Shown here: positions 44,369-52,622 of the stretch, piece by piece
How the letters are laid out: every line of letters begins with the position of its first letter
How positions within the stretch are numbered: the first letter of the stretch is position 1
Assembly: GCF_002086675.1 (NCBI RefSeq)
Contig: NZ_MVIF01000001.1
Location: forward strand, 124,001 to 188,000
From: Mycobacterium persicum
Lineage (GTDB): Bacteria > Actinomycetota > Actinomycetes > Mycobacteriales > Mycobacteriaceae
Direction of reading: 5' to 3'
Length of the DNA: 64,000 bases
Position numbers and translations under genes: made by a program
The notes under the pieces: generated by a model
Databases searched by the model: none
What the model saw: only the letters and a program-made list of their open reading frames with translations
Told to the model about the DNA's origin: nothing

Positions 44369-46098
44369 GGCGTGACCTCGACACGCTCCAATTCATCCCG
44401 CTGGTATCGCTCGGCGCAGGCCGAACGTCGAACCTTGCCGCTGGTCGTGGTAGGAATCGAACCAAGCGTCACAAAAACGAGGTCCGCGATGCGCAGGCCA
44501 TGCGAGTGCGAAATCGCCGAGGTGACCTCACCCTTCAGCGATCGGAGCTTTTCCTGTTGCTCTTCATCGCACTTGCCGGTTGTCTTGACCTCGGCAATGG
44601 CGACCAGCTGTTCTGTCCCGTCATTCGGAACAGACACCGCCGCAGCTCGCCCCCGGGTTATTTCATGAATGGTCGCCTCGATGTCGTCCGGATAGTGATT
44701 GGACCCGTCCACGATCAGCAGATCCTTGATTCGGCCGATGATGAACAACTCGTCGTCGGAAATGACCCCTAAATCGCCGGTTCGCAGCCACGGTCCGACC
44801 GGCGTGCCGGTTGACGGATTAACCAGGCGGGCGCGGAATGTTTGCTCCGTCTTGTCAGGATTGCGCCAGTACCCCATGGCGACGTTGTCGCCATGCACCC
44901 AAATTTCGCCGGTCCTTCCCGCCGGACACTCGGTCCGCGTCTCGGGGTCGACGATCCGCACCAGTGGTGATTGCGCCAACCCGTAACCGACTAGCGCCGC
45001 ACCGCCATCCCGGCACCGCTCAGCCCGACCGGCGGACAGTTCCTCCGAGTCGAAACGAACGATGTCCGGCGGCTGAGCCGGTGTTCGGGTCGACACGTAC
45101 ACCACTGTCTCGGCGAGCCCATAGGTTGGTCGTATCACCGTGTCGGGCAGATTGAATGGCGCAAACCGCCTCGTGAAGCGCTCCAAGGTTGCCGGCTGTA
45201 CCCGCTCTCCACCGCTGCAGAGAATCAGCAAGCCGCCAAGGTCCAGCCCGGCCATGTCCTCGTCGGCGGTTTTTCGTGCCGCCAATTCAAAGGCAAAGTT
45301 CGGCGCCGACGTGAACACGGTCCCACTGGTCGCTGCCAATTGCATCCAACGAGCCGGCCGTTGTACGAACGACACCGGACTCATGAGCACAGCGTGTCCT
45401 CCGGACAGCATCGGCTGGCAAATGCCCATCATCAAACCCAGGTCGTGGTAGAACGGCAGCCACGAGACCGCAGTGATCTCACCGCGGTGGCCACGAGCCA
45501 AGTCGCGCGTCCACTGCTGAAAATTGGCCACCACGTTCGGATGCGAGATCATGACCCCGGTTGGCCTCCCGGTCGATCCCGACGTGTATTGGAGATACGC
45601 GGGCTGGGAAGGTGGGCAATGCCTGGGGTCCGTCTGGCATAGAGCTTCGGTGTCCAGCGAATCGATCTCGATGACTGAAGCGGCGGAACCGTCGTTGCAA
45701 CCACCCGCGTATTTCACGGCATCTGCAGCGGCGCCGCTGGTCGTGAGAATTACCGAAGGAGCGCAATCTCGCAGCGCCGAAGAAACCCGCTCCTCGTAGA
45801 CGCCGAACTGCGGCAGCGGCAACGGAACCGCTATGTATCCGGCGTGGAGTGCACCCCAGAAAGCAACAATGTATTCAAGTCCTTGGGGGGCCAGGATGGC
45901 GGCCCGATCACCGCTCGAGCCGCATATCAAGAGCTCTTTGGCAAGAACCTGTGCTTGTTGATGAACTTGTCCCCAGGTAAGGGTTTCGGAAACGCCGTTC
46001 GGGTCGGTCTCGTAGTCGATAAAAGTGTATGCGTCGCGGTCGGGGTGCTGGTTGGCGATTTCCTGCAGGAGTTCGGTCAGAGAAGGTTCACCAGCCAT
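44365..46098 (-). CDS. Long-chain fatty acyl-AMP ligase (FAAL1, FadD-like)
   Basis: A protein of about 577 residues of the mycobacterial FadD26/28/32-type FAAL group, which activates fatty acids as acyl-AMP and transfers them to a carrier protein rather than CoA. Motifs are QYTSGSTGRPTGVMISHPN near residue 173, LPFYHDLGLMMG, RPTYGLAETVVY, WLRTGDLGVI, GRIKDLLIVDGSNHYPDDIE and the catalytic-lysine region PTTTSGKVRRSAC. The ATG at 46098 has GGAGG about 15 nt upstream. It is the first gene of the cluster and overlaps the PKS by 4 bp, so loading of the PKS N-terminal ACP is the natural inference. Confidence 0.92.
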   Translation of the reverse strand: MAGEPSLTELLQEIANQHPDRDAYTFIDYETDPNGVSETLTWGQVHQQAQVLAKELLICGSSGDRAAILAPQGLEYIVAFWGALHAGYIAVPLPLPQFGVYEERVSSALRDCAPSVILTTSGAAADAVKYAGGCNDGSAASVIEIDSLDTEALCQTDPRHCPPSQPAYLQYTSGSTGRPTGVMISHPNVVANFQQWTRDLARGHRGEITAVSWLPFYHDLGLMMGICQPMLSGGHAVLMSPVSFVQRPARWMQLAATSGTVFTSAPNFAFELAARKTADEDMAGLDLGGLLILCSGGERVQPATLERFTRRFAPFNLPDTVIRPTYGLAETVVYVSTRTPAQPPDIVRFDSEELSAGRAERCRDGGAALVGYGLAQSPLVRIVDPETRTECPAGRTGEIWVHGDNVAMGYWRNPDKTEQTFRARLVNPSTGTPVGPWLRTGDLGVISDDELFIIGRIKDLLIVDGSNHYPDDIEATIHEITRGRAAAVSVPNDGTEQLVAIAEVKTTGKCDEEQQEKLRSLKGEVTSAISHSHGLRIADLVFVTLGSIPTTTSGKVRRSACAERYQRDELERVEVTP

Positions 46099-46240
46099 AG
46101 GTAATCGTCGCCTCCGTCTGTCTCAGTTGGATAGACCTCGCCCAGATCAGCCTCGGACAGATTAGCTTCGAAATGCGGGGACGTACGCGGAATACCAAAA
46201 ATTATCGATCACGTAAATCGAGATTGTTCCGGGATTCAGA

Positions 46241-46287
46241 TCGGTTTGGCCATACCGGTTTTCAGGACCGGTTTGCGGAACCGGTTT
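46241..46287. repeat. Four AAACCGGT-type direct repeats upstream of FAAL1
   Basis: On the minus strand AAACCGGT-like units occur four times at 13-14 bp spacing: cores at 46287-46281, 46274-46268, 46261-46255 and 46247-46241, the last degenerate to AAACCGA. They lie about 145-190 bp upstream of the FAAL1 start in the 288-bp gap behind the DUF4436 gene. Between them and the gene an AT-rich GATAAT (46206-46201) could be a -10 box. The phased repeats look like binding sites for an activator or repressor of the biosynthetic cluster. Confidence 0.65.
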
Positions 46288-46386
46288 TCGGGCGGTGACG
46301 CGCTGCGCGGCCTTCAGCGATGCGCTGTGATCACCGCGGGCTAACCGGATTCCCGGGCACCGAGGTCGCCACGTCCGGCCCCGCTG

Positions 46387-47352
46387 CTACTCCGATTCCC
46401 GGTACCACGCAATGACGTAGACCACCATGGCCGTGGCGAGCGCTATCAGCACCCAGATCACCACGGCTTGGTCGATCCACGACCCCGCCGGCGGCGAGCC
46501 GGGAAGGATATTGCGCAGCGGCACCACGGCGAACAGCATTGCCGCATACCACGTGGAGAACGGTGGCAGGAATTTTCGCCGGCCGGTGACCATCTGGATC
46601 GCCACGAATAGGGCCAGCGTCGGCAGCGTGACGAGGACCAGGCAGATTCCCAGGTCGAAGACCAGCGGACCCTTGGCCCTCTTCAGCGTGATGATCACGT
46701 TGTCCGGGCGATCCGAGGTCTGACTCGCGTCCCCGACGCGCTGGGCGCTGATGTCCCAGCCCTCCAGCGATCCGGTCACCTCGACGCGGGCCGGCTTGTA
46801 CTGGCGAGTGTCGCCGGCCCCGACCAGCACATCGGCCTGGATGGTGTCGGTGGTGTAGGTGTCGAAAGGCCAGTTACCGGGATCGCCGTGCGCCTCGATG
46901 GTGGTGGCGACCTGCGCCGGCGATTTCCCCACCGGATACTGCAGGTCACCCAGGTCGTTGGTCGGATAAAGGCGCACCGAGGTGTCGGTGGTCAGCACGT
47001 CGAGCCGCTTGTCGACCATCGAATCATCCGGCATCACAAGAACTTTCACATCGAGGCGATTCGCCACGGTGTGTAGCTGCTCGAATCGCACCAACACCAC
47101 CGTGTCCTCGGTGGTGCCCACATCCGGCTTGGGCAACGGCCCCGGCGTGCTGGCCAGCCAGTGATAGCCGACCAGCGAGAGGACGTAGACAACAGCGACA
47201 CCGACGATGATCGACACGTCGAGCACCAGATGTTTCCGCCGCGACATGTGCGGGCGGGCCAGCGGAGACGCCGCCGATCCGCCGGGCGGAGACGCCGCCG
47301 ATCCGCCGGGCGGACCCGGCTCCGGCGCCGCCGGCGCGTGGTTATCGGTCAT
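46387..47352 (-). CDS. DUF4436 membrane protein (second Rv0713 paralogue)
   Basis: A protein of about 321 residues. A Pro/Gly/Ser/Ala-rich N-terminal tail with an internal PPGGSAAS duplication precedes one transmembrane helix (VLDVSIIVGVAVVYVLSLVG). An extracytoplasmic domain follows (VGTTEDTVVLVRFEQL, WPFDTYTTDTIQADV), then three C-terminal helices, including the ILPGSPPAGSWIDQAVVIWV loop. It is paralogous along its whole length to the gene at 47449. Function is unknown, but linkage to atsA and the formylglycine enzyme suggests a role with the sulfatase or its substrate at the envelope. Confidence 0.82.
   Translation of the reverse strand: MTDNHAPAAPEPGPPGGSAASPPGGSAASPLARPHMSRRKHLVLDVSIIVGVAVVYVLSLVGYHWLASTPGPLPKPDVGTTEDTVVLVRFEQLHTVANRLDVKVLVMPDDSMVDKRLDVLTTDTSVRLYPTNDLGDLQYPVGKSPAQVATTIEAHGDPGNWPFDTYTTDTIQADVLVGAGDTRQYKPARVEVTGSLEGWDISAQRVGDASQTSDRPDNVIITLKRAKGPLVFDLGICLVLVTLPTLALFVAIQMVTGRRKFLPPFSTWYAAMLFAVVPLRNILPGSPPAGSWIDQAVVIWVLIALATAMVVYVIAWYRESE
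47262..47309. repeat. Two perfect 24-bp tandem repeats
   Basis: Two identical 24-bp units (47262-47285 and 47286-47309), with the start of a third, encode PPGGSAAS twice in the N-terminal tail of the DUF4436 protein. This is a recent in-frame duplication. Confidence 0.92.
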
Positions 47353-47448
47353 CTGCGGTCACCGCCGAAGAGACCGCCGACATATACCTGCCCCCGAACA
47401 CGGAGTCAGATGGTAGCAACCGGCGTTCCCGCCGGTGACGTTTCTAGA

Positions 47449-48360
47449 TCAGTCCGATTGCCGGCGGTAGGCGAAGATGAACAGGCTCATCGCCACAATC
47501 AATGCGATCAGCACCCATAGCGTGACTGCCTGGTCGATCCAGGAGCCGGGCGGGGGGTTGCCGGGCAGGATATTGCGCAACGGGACCACGGCGAACAGCA
47601 TGGCGGCAAACCACGACACGAACGGCGGCAAGAACTTCTTCCTGCCCAACGCCATCGGGATGGACACCCACAGCCCCAACGTCGGCAGGCTGATGAGGAC
47701 CAGAATGATGCCCAGGTCGAAGATCAGCGAGCCCTTGGCCCGATGCAAGGTGATGATGACGTTGTCGGGGCGACTGGTGGTCTGGCTGGATTCCCCGACG
47801 CGCTGCACGCTGACGTCCCAGCCGTCCAATGACCCGATCACCTCGACCCGGGCGGGTTCTTTCACCCGGCTCTCGCCGGTTCCGACGATCACGTCGGCAG
47901 AGATGACTCCCGTGGTGTAGGAGTCAAACGGCCAGTTGGCGGGATCGCCTTCGGCCTCGATCGCGGTGCTGACCTGCGCCGGTGTCTTGCCCACCGGGTA
48001 CTGCAGGTCGCCCAGATCGTTCTCTGGGTACAGCCGCACGGCAAGGTCTTGGGTCAACACGTCGAGGCGTTTGTCGAACTTCGAATCTTCTGGGATGACA
48101 AGCACATTCACCGTCAGGCGGTTGGCCACCGTCTCCAGCTTCTCGAGCCGCACCTGTACGACGGTGTCTTCGGTGGTGCCCAGGTCCGGTTCGGGCAGCG
48201 GGGGCGCCGACGTGGCGAGCAAATGCACACCGAATAGCGATAAGGCGTAAACGACGATGATGCCGAGAACAACGGCCAAGCCGATCACGAGGCGCGTGCC
48301 GCGCGGCTTGCCCGCGACCGGACCCGCCGGTGCCGGGGCCGGCGGAGCCTGATGGGTCAT
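47449..48360 (-). CDS. DUF4436 membrane protein (Rv0713-like)
   Basis: A protein of about 303 residues with four predicted transmembrane helices: one N-terminal (LVIGLAVVLGIIVVYALSLF) and three C-terminal. The extracytoplasmic domain contains LGTTEDTVVQVRLEKLETVA and WPFDSYTTGVISADV. The closing loop ILPGNPPPGSWIDQAVTLWV is nearly identical to that of the paralogue downstream. It lies third behind atsA and the formylglycine enzyme, the position of Rv0713 in M. tuberculosis. Function is unknown. Confidence 0.85.
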   Translation of the reverse strand: MTHQAPPAPAPAGPVAGKPRGTRLVIGLAVVLGIIVVYALSLFGVHLLATSAPPLPEPDLGTTEDTVVQVRLEKLETVANRLTVNVLVIPEDSKFDKRLDVLTQDLAVRLYPENDLGDLQYPVGKTPAQVSTAIEAEGDPANWPFDSYTTGVISADVIVGTGESRVKEPARVEVIGSLDGWDVSVQRVGESSQTTSRPDNVIITLHRAKGSLIFDLGIILVLISLPTLGLWVSIPMALGRKKFLPPFVSWFAAMLFAVVPLRNILPGNPPPGSWIDQAVTLWVLIALIVAMSLFIFAYRRQSD

Positions 48361-48456
48361 CGCGAGCGGCTCTTTGTGGTGAACACGCGGCAGATGCTAG
48401 TGAGCCGCACCGGCGATCAGGCGGCAACGCGCCGGGCCACAGACCCGCGAATTTCC

Positions 48457-49347
48457 TTAGCCTGATCCGCGTTCGGCCACACAACGGAAGCCGATGTGGG
48501 TGGTCGCGGTGTCTTGCGATTGCGGCGACCGGGCCGCCGGCCGGTACCGGTGGCAATACTCCGGCGCACACAAATGGGAGCCGCCCTTGAGCGCCTGGCT
48601 GATGGTGGGGTCGGCCGGCCCGACAGGCGCGCAGCACGCCGTCGGAGGCTGATCGGTGCGGTGGTGCGCGGAGAACTCGGTTGCGGTCCATTCCCAGACG
48701 TTGCCGATCATGTCGATCAGACCGAAGCCGTTGGGCGGGAAGGTGCCCACCGGCGAGGTCCCAACCCAGCCCAGTGCGCCGTCGTTGCGGTAGGGGAACG
48801 TGCCCTGCCAGGTATTGGCCATCAACTGCCCGCCGGGCTTGGCCTCGTCGCCCCAGGCATAGGTGGTCGTGGTTCCCCCACGCGCCGCGTACTCCCATTC
48901 GGCCTCGCTCGGCAGCCGCCGCCCCGCCCACCCCGCGTAGGCGGCCGCGTCGGGATAGGCCACCTGCACGACGGGGTGGTCGGGTTTGTCGGCGATATCG
49001 CTGTCCGGGCCGAAGGGATGGCGCCAGCTCGCGCCCGGCACCCAATCCCACCACTGCCGCCAGTCACGCAGGTCCACCGGACCCGCGGTCGGACGGAACA
49101 CCATCGCGCCCGGACACAGGTCGTCGGGGTTTGCCCCCGGATAGAGCGTGGGGTCCAGAGGTTGTTCCGCCACGGTGGTATACCCTGTGGCAGCGATGAA
49201 TTCGGCAAACTGCGCATTGGTGACCGGGTGGCGCTCGATCGCGAACGCGGGCACGATGACGGTGTGTATCGGCGCTTCCTCGGGGTAGAAGCTCGTCGAC
49301 CCCATGCGGAACGATCCGCCCGGCAGCTCAACCAGTTCGGTTAACAC
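48457..49347 (-). CDS. Formylglycine-generating enzyme (Rv0712-like)
   Basis: A protein of about 296 residues. It oxidises the active-site cysteine of type I sulfatases to formylglycine. The fold signature is LPGGSFRMGSTSFYPEE at the start, PSEAEWEYAARGG, MIGNVWEWTATEF and IGFRC at the end. The copper-binding cysteine pair is in SHLCAPEYCHRYR near residues 260 and 265, matching the catalytic pair of the characterised M. tuberculosis and Streptomyces enzymes. It begins with GTG, 16 bp after the lipoprotein gene. The obvious client is AtsA two genes upstream. Confidence 0.93.
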   Translation of the reverse strand: MLTELVELPGGSFRMGSTSFYPEEAPIHTVIVPAFAIERHPVTNAQFAEFIAATGYTTVAEQPLDPTLYPGANPDDLCPGAMVFRPTAGPVDLRDWRQWWDWVPGASWRHPFGPDSDIADKPDHPVVQVAYPDAAAYAGWAGRRLPSEAEWEYAARGGTTTTYAWGDEAKPGGQLMANTWQGTFPYRNDGALGWVGTSPVGTFPPNGFGLIDMIGNVWEWTATEFSAHHRTDQPPTACCAPVGPADPTISQALKGGSHLCAPEYCHRYRPAARSPQSQDTATTHIGFRCVAERGSG

Positions 49348-49363
49348 GGCTTCAGGGTATGGC

Positions 49364-50056
49364 TCAGGGTATGAGGACAGCGAAGTTCTGCATCAAAGCG
49401 GATTTTGCCGAACGGAACCCGGGCACCGCCGCCGGACCCTCCAGGTGGACGGCGACCAGGTAGTTCTTGGTGTTCGTCCAGATGTGAGCGATGCGGTCGG
49501 CGAATTCGATCGGGCCGGACGATCCCTGCAGGGTGCCGGTCAACAGCTGGCTGCTGAAGCCGCAGAACGGGACGCCGGCGACCAGGAAATTCAGCCGCCG
49601 CATCGACCCTCCCAGGCTGGCGGTGTAGGCCAGGAACGCGCTGTCCGGCTGTCGGTCGGTGGGGGCGATGGTCACTGACGCCGACATGCCGTTGGGGCCG
49701 GTCAAAGTCAGCGCCGTAGCCCCGCTGCCGGGGGTCGACGTCCAACCGTCGGGCACGCTGATCGTGATCCTGGGTGCGGCCGGGTCCGAGACACTGGCAA
49801 GCGTCGCGCGGCCCTCGCCGGTCAGCGACGGCGAACAGGCGACCGTGTCGGGCGGGACGTGCTCGGGGTGCGTCGTCACGATCCCCGGCACCGGCTCCGC
49901 CGGGTCAGGATGTGCGGGCGCGCCCGGCCCACCGCCGCGCTCACCGCAGCCGGCCACGATGCCCGACAGGCATAGCAGCGCCGCTGCGCGCAGCAGCTGT
50001 GCCGAGCGGCTAGTCTCGCGAAAACGCAAGGGCGAGTTCTTTTTCCACGTCTTCAT
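49364..50056 (-). CDS. Predicted lipoprotein
   Basis: A protein of about 230 residues with a signal peptide (basic N-terminus, LLRAAALLCLSGIV) and lipobox LSGIVAGC, so Cys would be lipidated near residue 37. The mature part (VSDPAAPRITISVPDGW, LTGPNGMSASVTIAP) resembles the LpqN/LpqT lipoprotein domain. The frame overlaps the atsA end by 47 bp if the ATG at 50056 is used. A TTG start ten codons later is possible. It lies between atsA and the formylglycine enzyme, where M. tuberculosis has no gene, so it may serve the same envelope sulfatase function. Confidence 0.75.
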   Translation of the reverse strand: MKTWKKNSPLRFRETSRSAQLLRAAALLCLSGIVAGCGERGGGPGAPAHPDPAEPVPGIVTTHPEHVPPDTVACSPSLTGEGRATLASVSDPAAPRITISVPDGWTSTPGSGATALTLTGPNGMSASVTIAPTDRQPDSAFLAYTASLGGSMRRLNFLVAGVPFCGFSSQLLTGTLQGSSGPIEFADRIAHIWTNTKNYLVAVHLEGPAAVPGFRSAKSALMQNFAVLIP

Positions 50057-52370
50057 ACGGTCGTCCGGATAGGTCGATCGTCACTTGGGCAATAGTTCCG
50101 CCAGTGAAGGCGAATGGCGCCATGTAGCGGCTGGACACCGCCGAACCGCCGTTGTGTCCGACGGTGATGCCGGCACCTGCCAACCCGAATGTTCCCGGGT
50201 GGGTGGTCACATCAGCAAGTCCGCCGACCTCGTGCTGGTCGAAGTACATCGTCAAGTCACCCAGCGGGGTGTGGCTGTTGGGCACGGTTCCCGTCCGCGC
50301 GTAGCGCACGCCGAGCAGGTGTCGGCCGAGCGGGATCGGGCCGACCGACGAGAGCACCTGCTGGCGCTCACCGAGGAAGTTGTAGACGTAGTGCAGGCGT
50401 CCGTCCTGGATGAACAATACGTGCCCGCCGTGCGCACCGCCCTGCTTGAACAGCACCCCTTCGGCGCCGGTGGTGTCCACCGTCACGTCGGCCACGACGG
50501 CGAACGAACGGCCGCGGATTTCGGCGGCGGCTCCGATACCGACGTCAGCGCAGTTGGGATAGTAGATGTAGGTGGATCGTTCGGTGACCAGATAGGGCCG
50601 CGACCGCATCATGGTTTCCACGATGTTGAGATCCGACAGTGGCAGACCGTTGTATTTGGCGGCCTCGGAATACCACAGCGCCTTGAGTTCTTCGAGCTTG
50701 TCGGGATGCTCGGCAGCGAGGTCATGGCATTGGCTGCGGTCTTTTTCGATGTGGAACAGTTCCCACCGATCGGTGTCGAAATGCGACCAGCCGGCTGGTG
50801 TGGCGGCGTGGATGGTGTTGGCGAACCAGCCCTCGTGCCAGATTCCGCGGGTGCCGAGCATGGCGTAGAACTGGGTGTGCTTGCCGGTGTCGACGGCTGG
50901 ATCGTCCAGGGCGGCTTTGAAACTCACCCCATCCAGGGGCTTCTGGGTGATGCCCTTGACGGTATCCGGCGGGGTCATGCCCAGCAGCTCGTAAACGGTC
51001 GGGGTGATATCGGCGACGTTGACGTAATTGTCCCGGACTTCGCCGTGGGCCGTGATCCCGGCCGGCCAGGAGATGATGGCCGTATCGGCGATCCCGCCCT
51101 CGTGCGAGGCGTAGCGCTTGAACAGCTTGTAGGGGGTGTTGAAGGCCATCGCCCACCCGATCGGGTAGTGGTTGTAGGTTTGCGGGCCACCCAGGTGGTC
51201 GAAGAGCTTCATGCTCTCTTCGACGGTGTCGATATAGCCGTTGAAGAATTTTCCTTCGTTGACCGACCCGTTGGGTCCGCCCTCACCGCTGGCACCGTTG
51301 TCGGAGATCACCACGATGATGGTGTTGTCCAGTTGTCCCGATTCCTCGAGGTAGTCCAGGATCCGGCCGATCTGCGCATCGGTGTAGCTCAGGAAGCCGG
51401 CGAACACTTCGGCCATCCGGCAAAACAGCTTCTTCTCTTCATCGTTGAGCGAGCCCCACGGCCGCACGGTGTCCTGCAGCGGCCACGACTCGCCTTGGGG
51501 CCCCTTCACGTCGAGATATGGGTTGATCGGCGACAATTCGGTGTCCGGCGGGACGATCCCCATCGACTTCTGCCGCTCCAGCACAACCTCGCGATACTGC
51601 TCATAGCCCATGTCGAACTTGCCGGCATATTTGTCCGCCCACTCCTTGAAGACGTGGTGCGGCGCATGCCCGGCGCCCGGGCACAGGTAAGTGAACCACG
51701 GCTTGTCCGGCGCGATCACCTTGGCATCGCGGATGAATTGGATCGCCTTGTCCGCCAGGTCCTTCGACAGGTGATAGCCGTCCTCTGGGGTGCCGGGTGG
51801 GCTGACCGGGTGGTTGTCGTACACCAGGTCGGGATACCACTGGTCGGTCTCGCCGCCCATGAATCCGTAGAAGCGTTCGAATCCCCGAGACGTGGGCCAG
51901 TGCCGCTTCGTCGCGGCCATGTTGGCCTCTTCGAGCGGTGTCAGGTGCCACTTGCCCACGCAATAGGTGTTGTAGCCGCCTTCGGCGAGCACCTCCGAAA
52001 GAAGGGCGGTATCGGCCGGTATCCGTCCGTTGCAGTTGGGGAAACCGTCGGTGAATTCTTCGATGGTCGCCATGCCGACGGTAGTCGCGTTGCGACCGGT
52101 CAGCAGCGACGCCCTCGTTGGCGAACACAACGCGGTGGTGTGGAATTGCGTCAGGCGCACGCCGCGCTCGGCGATGCGCGTCATGGCGGGCATCTCCACC
52201 ACGCCACCGAAGCAGTCCCAGGTCGCGATGCCGGTGTCGTCCCAGACCAGATACAAGATGTTGGGCGCGTTCTCGGGCGCCGTCGGCGCCGCGTAGGGAC
52301 CCCAATCCGGTTCCGAGTCACGGATATCCAGCTCGATCTTGCCTTGAAACTCGGTCGACCCCGTCGTCAC
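50010..52370 (-). CDS. atsA: Arylsulfatase AtsA
   Basis: A type I sulfatase of about 786 residues, very close in length and sequence to M. tuberculosis AtsA (Rv0711). The active-site motif TTALCSPTRASLLTGRNATT near residue 80 has the C-x-P-x-R signature for formylglycine. Metal ligands include VWDDTG and VVISDNGASGEGG. The GTG at 52370 gives the orthologue-like start (TTGSTEFQGKIELDIRDSEP). The frame is open above it, but that sequence is not conserved. It hydrolyses sulfate esters. The formylglycine enzyme that matures it lies two genes downstream. Confidence 0.93.
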   Translation of the reverse strand: MTTGSTEFQGKIELDIRDSEPDWGPYAAPTAPENAPNILYLVWDDTGIATWDCFGGVVEMPAMTRIAERGVRLTQFHTTALCSPTRASLLTGRNATTVGMATIEEFTDGFPNCNGRIPADTALLSEVLAEGGYNTYCVGKWHLTPLEEANMAATKRHWPTSRGFERFYGFMGGETDQWYPDLVYDNHPVSPPGTPEDGYHLSKDLADKAIQFIRDAKVIAPDKPWFTYLCPGAGHAPHHVFKEWADKYAGKFDMGYEQYREVVLERQKSMGIVPPDTELSPINPYLDVKGPQGESWPLQDTVRPWGSLNDEEKKLFCRMAEVFAGFLSYTDAQIGRILDYLEESGQLDNTIIVVISDNGASGEGGPNGSVNEGKFFNGYIDTVEESMKLFDHLGGPQTYNHYPIGWAMAFNTPYKLFKRYASHEGGIADTAIISWPAGITAHGEVRDNYVNVADITPTVYELLGMTPPDTVKGITQKPLDGVSFKAALDDPAVDTGKHTQFYAMLGTRGIWHEGWFANTIHAATPAGWSHFDTDRWELFHIEKDRSQCHDLAAEHPDKLEELKALWYSEAAKYNGLPLSDLNIVETMMRSRPYLVTERSTYIYYPNCADVGIGAAAEIRGRSFAVVADVTVDTTGAEGVLFKQGGAHGGHVLFIQDGRLHYVYNFLGERQQVLSSVGPIPLGRHLLGVRYARTGTVPNSHTPLGDLTMYFDQHEVGGLADVTTHPGTFGLAGAGITVGHNGGSAVSSRYMAPFAFTGGTIAQVTIDLSGRPYEDVEKELALAFSRD

Positions 52371-52510
52371 TGCAACACACCCACTTTCTGTACGCACATT
52401 TATCGGCGTCGCGTGGAGATTACCCCGAACAGGGGTGACCCGACCGCACAACGACGCGGCAGTGCACAATTTGGGCGCTTGCCTGATCTTGCGGCCTGCC
52501 GTCACCTTAC

Positions 52511-52532
52511 ATTGTCAACATAGTATGACAAA
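52511..52532. promoter_or_regulatory. AT-rich inverted repeat upstream of atsA
   Basis: TTGTCA (52512-52517) and TGACAA (52526-52531) are perfect arms around 8 nt, about 140 bp upstream of atsA in an otherwise G+C-rich gap. The element contains TACTAT on the minus strand, a possible -10 box. It could be the atsA promoter with an overlapping operator. The rest of the 252-bp gap 52371-52622 shows only G+C-rich palindromes next to the P450 stop. Confidence 0.45.
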
Positions 52533-52622
52533 TTTCGCGAGGCCGGTATCGGGGTCTGGCCGGGCGCTCCGCGGGCCCCGCGACTTTCGGCGGCTTCCCG
52601 GCCACCGGCGCCGGTGGTGCGG

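Noticed and set aside
25846..46098. Expected MbtH-like helper protein for the NRPS
   Set aside because: No 60-75 residue ORF with the MbtH signature (NxExQxSLWP...) was found in the cluster or its gaps. It may be supplied in trans.
50085..52523. 812-codon open frame antisense to atsA
   Set aside because: The opposite strand encodes a sulfatase with all catalytic motifs. The antisense product has no domain and no ribosome binding site.
52602..52617. Perfect 16-bp G+C palindrome behind the P450 stop as a terminator
   Set aside because: It has no loop and no U-run, and similar palindromes are common in this G+C-rich DNA.
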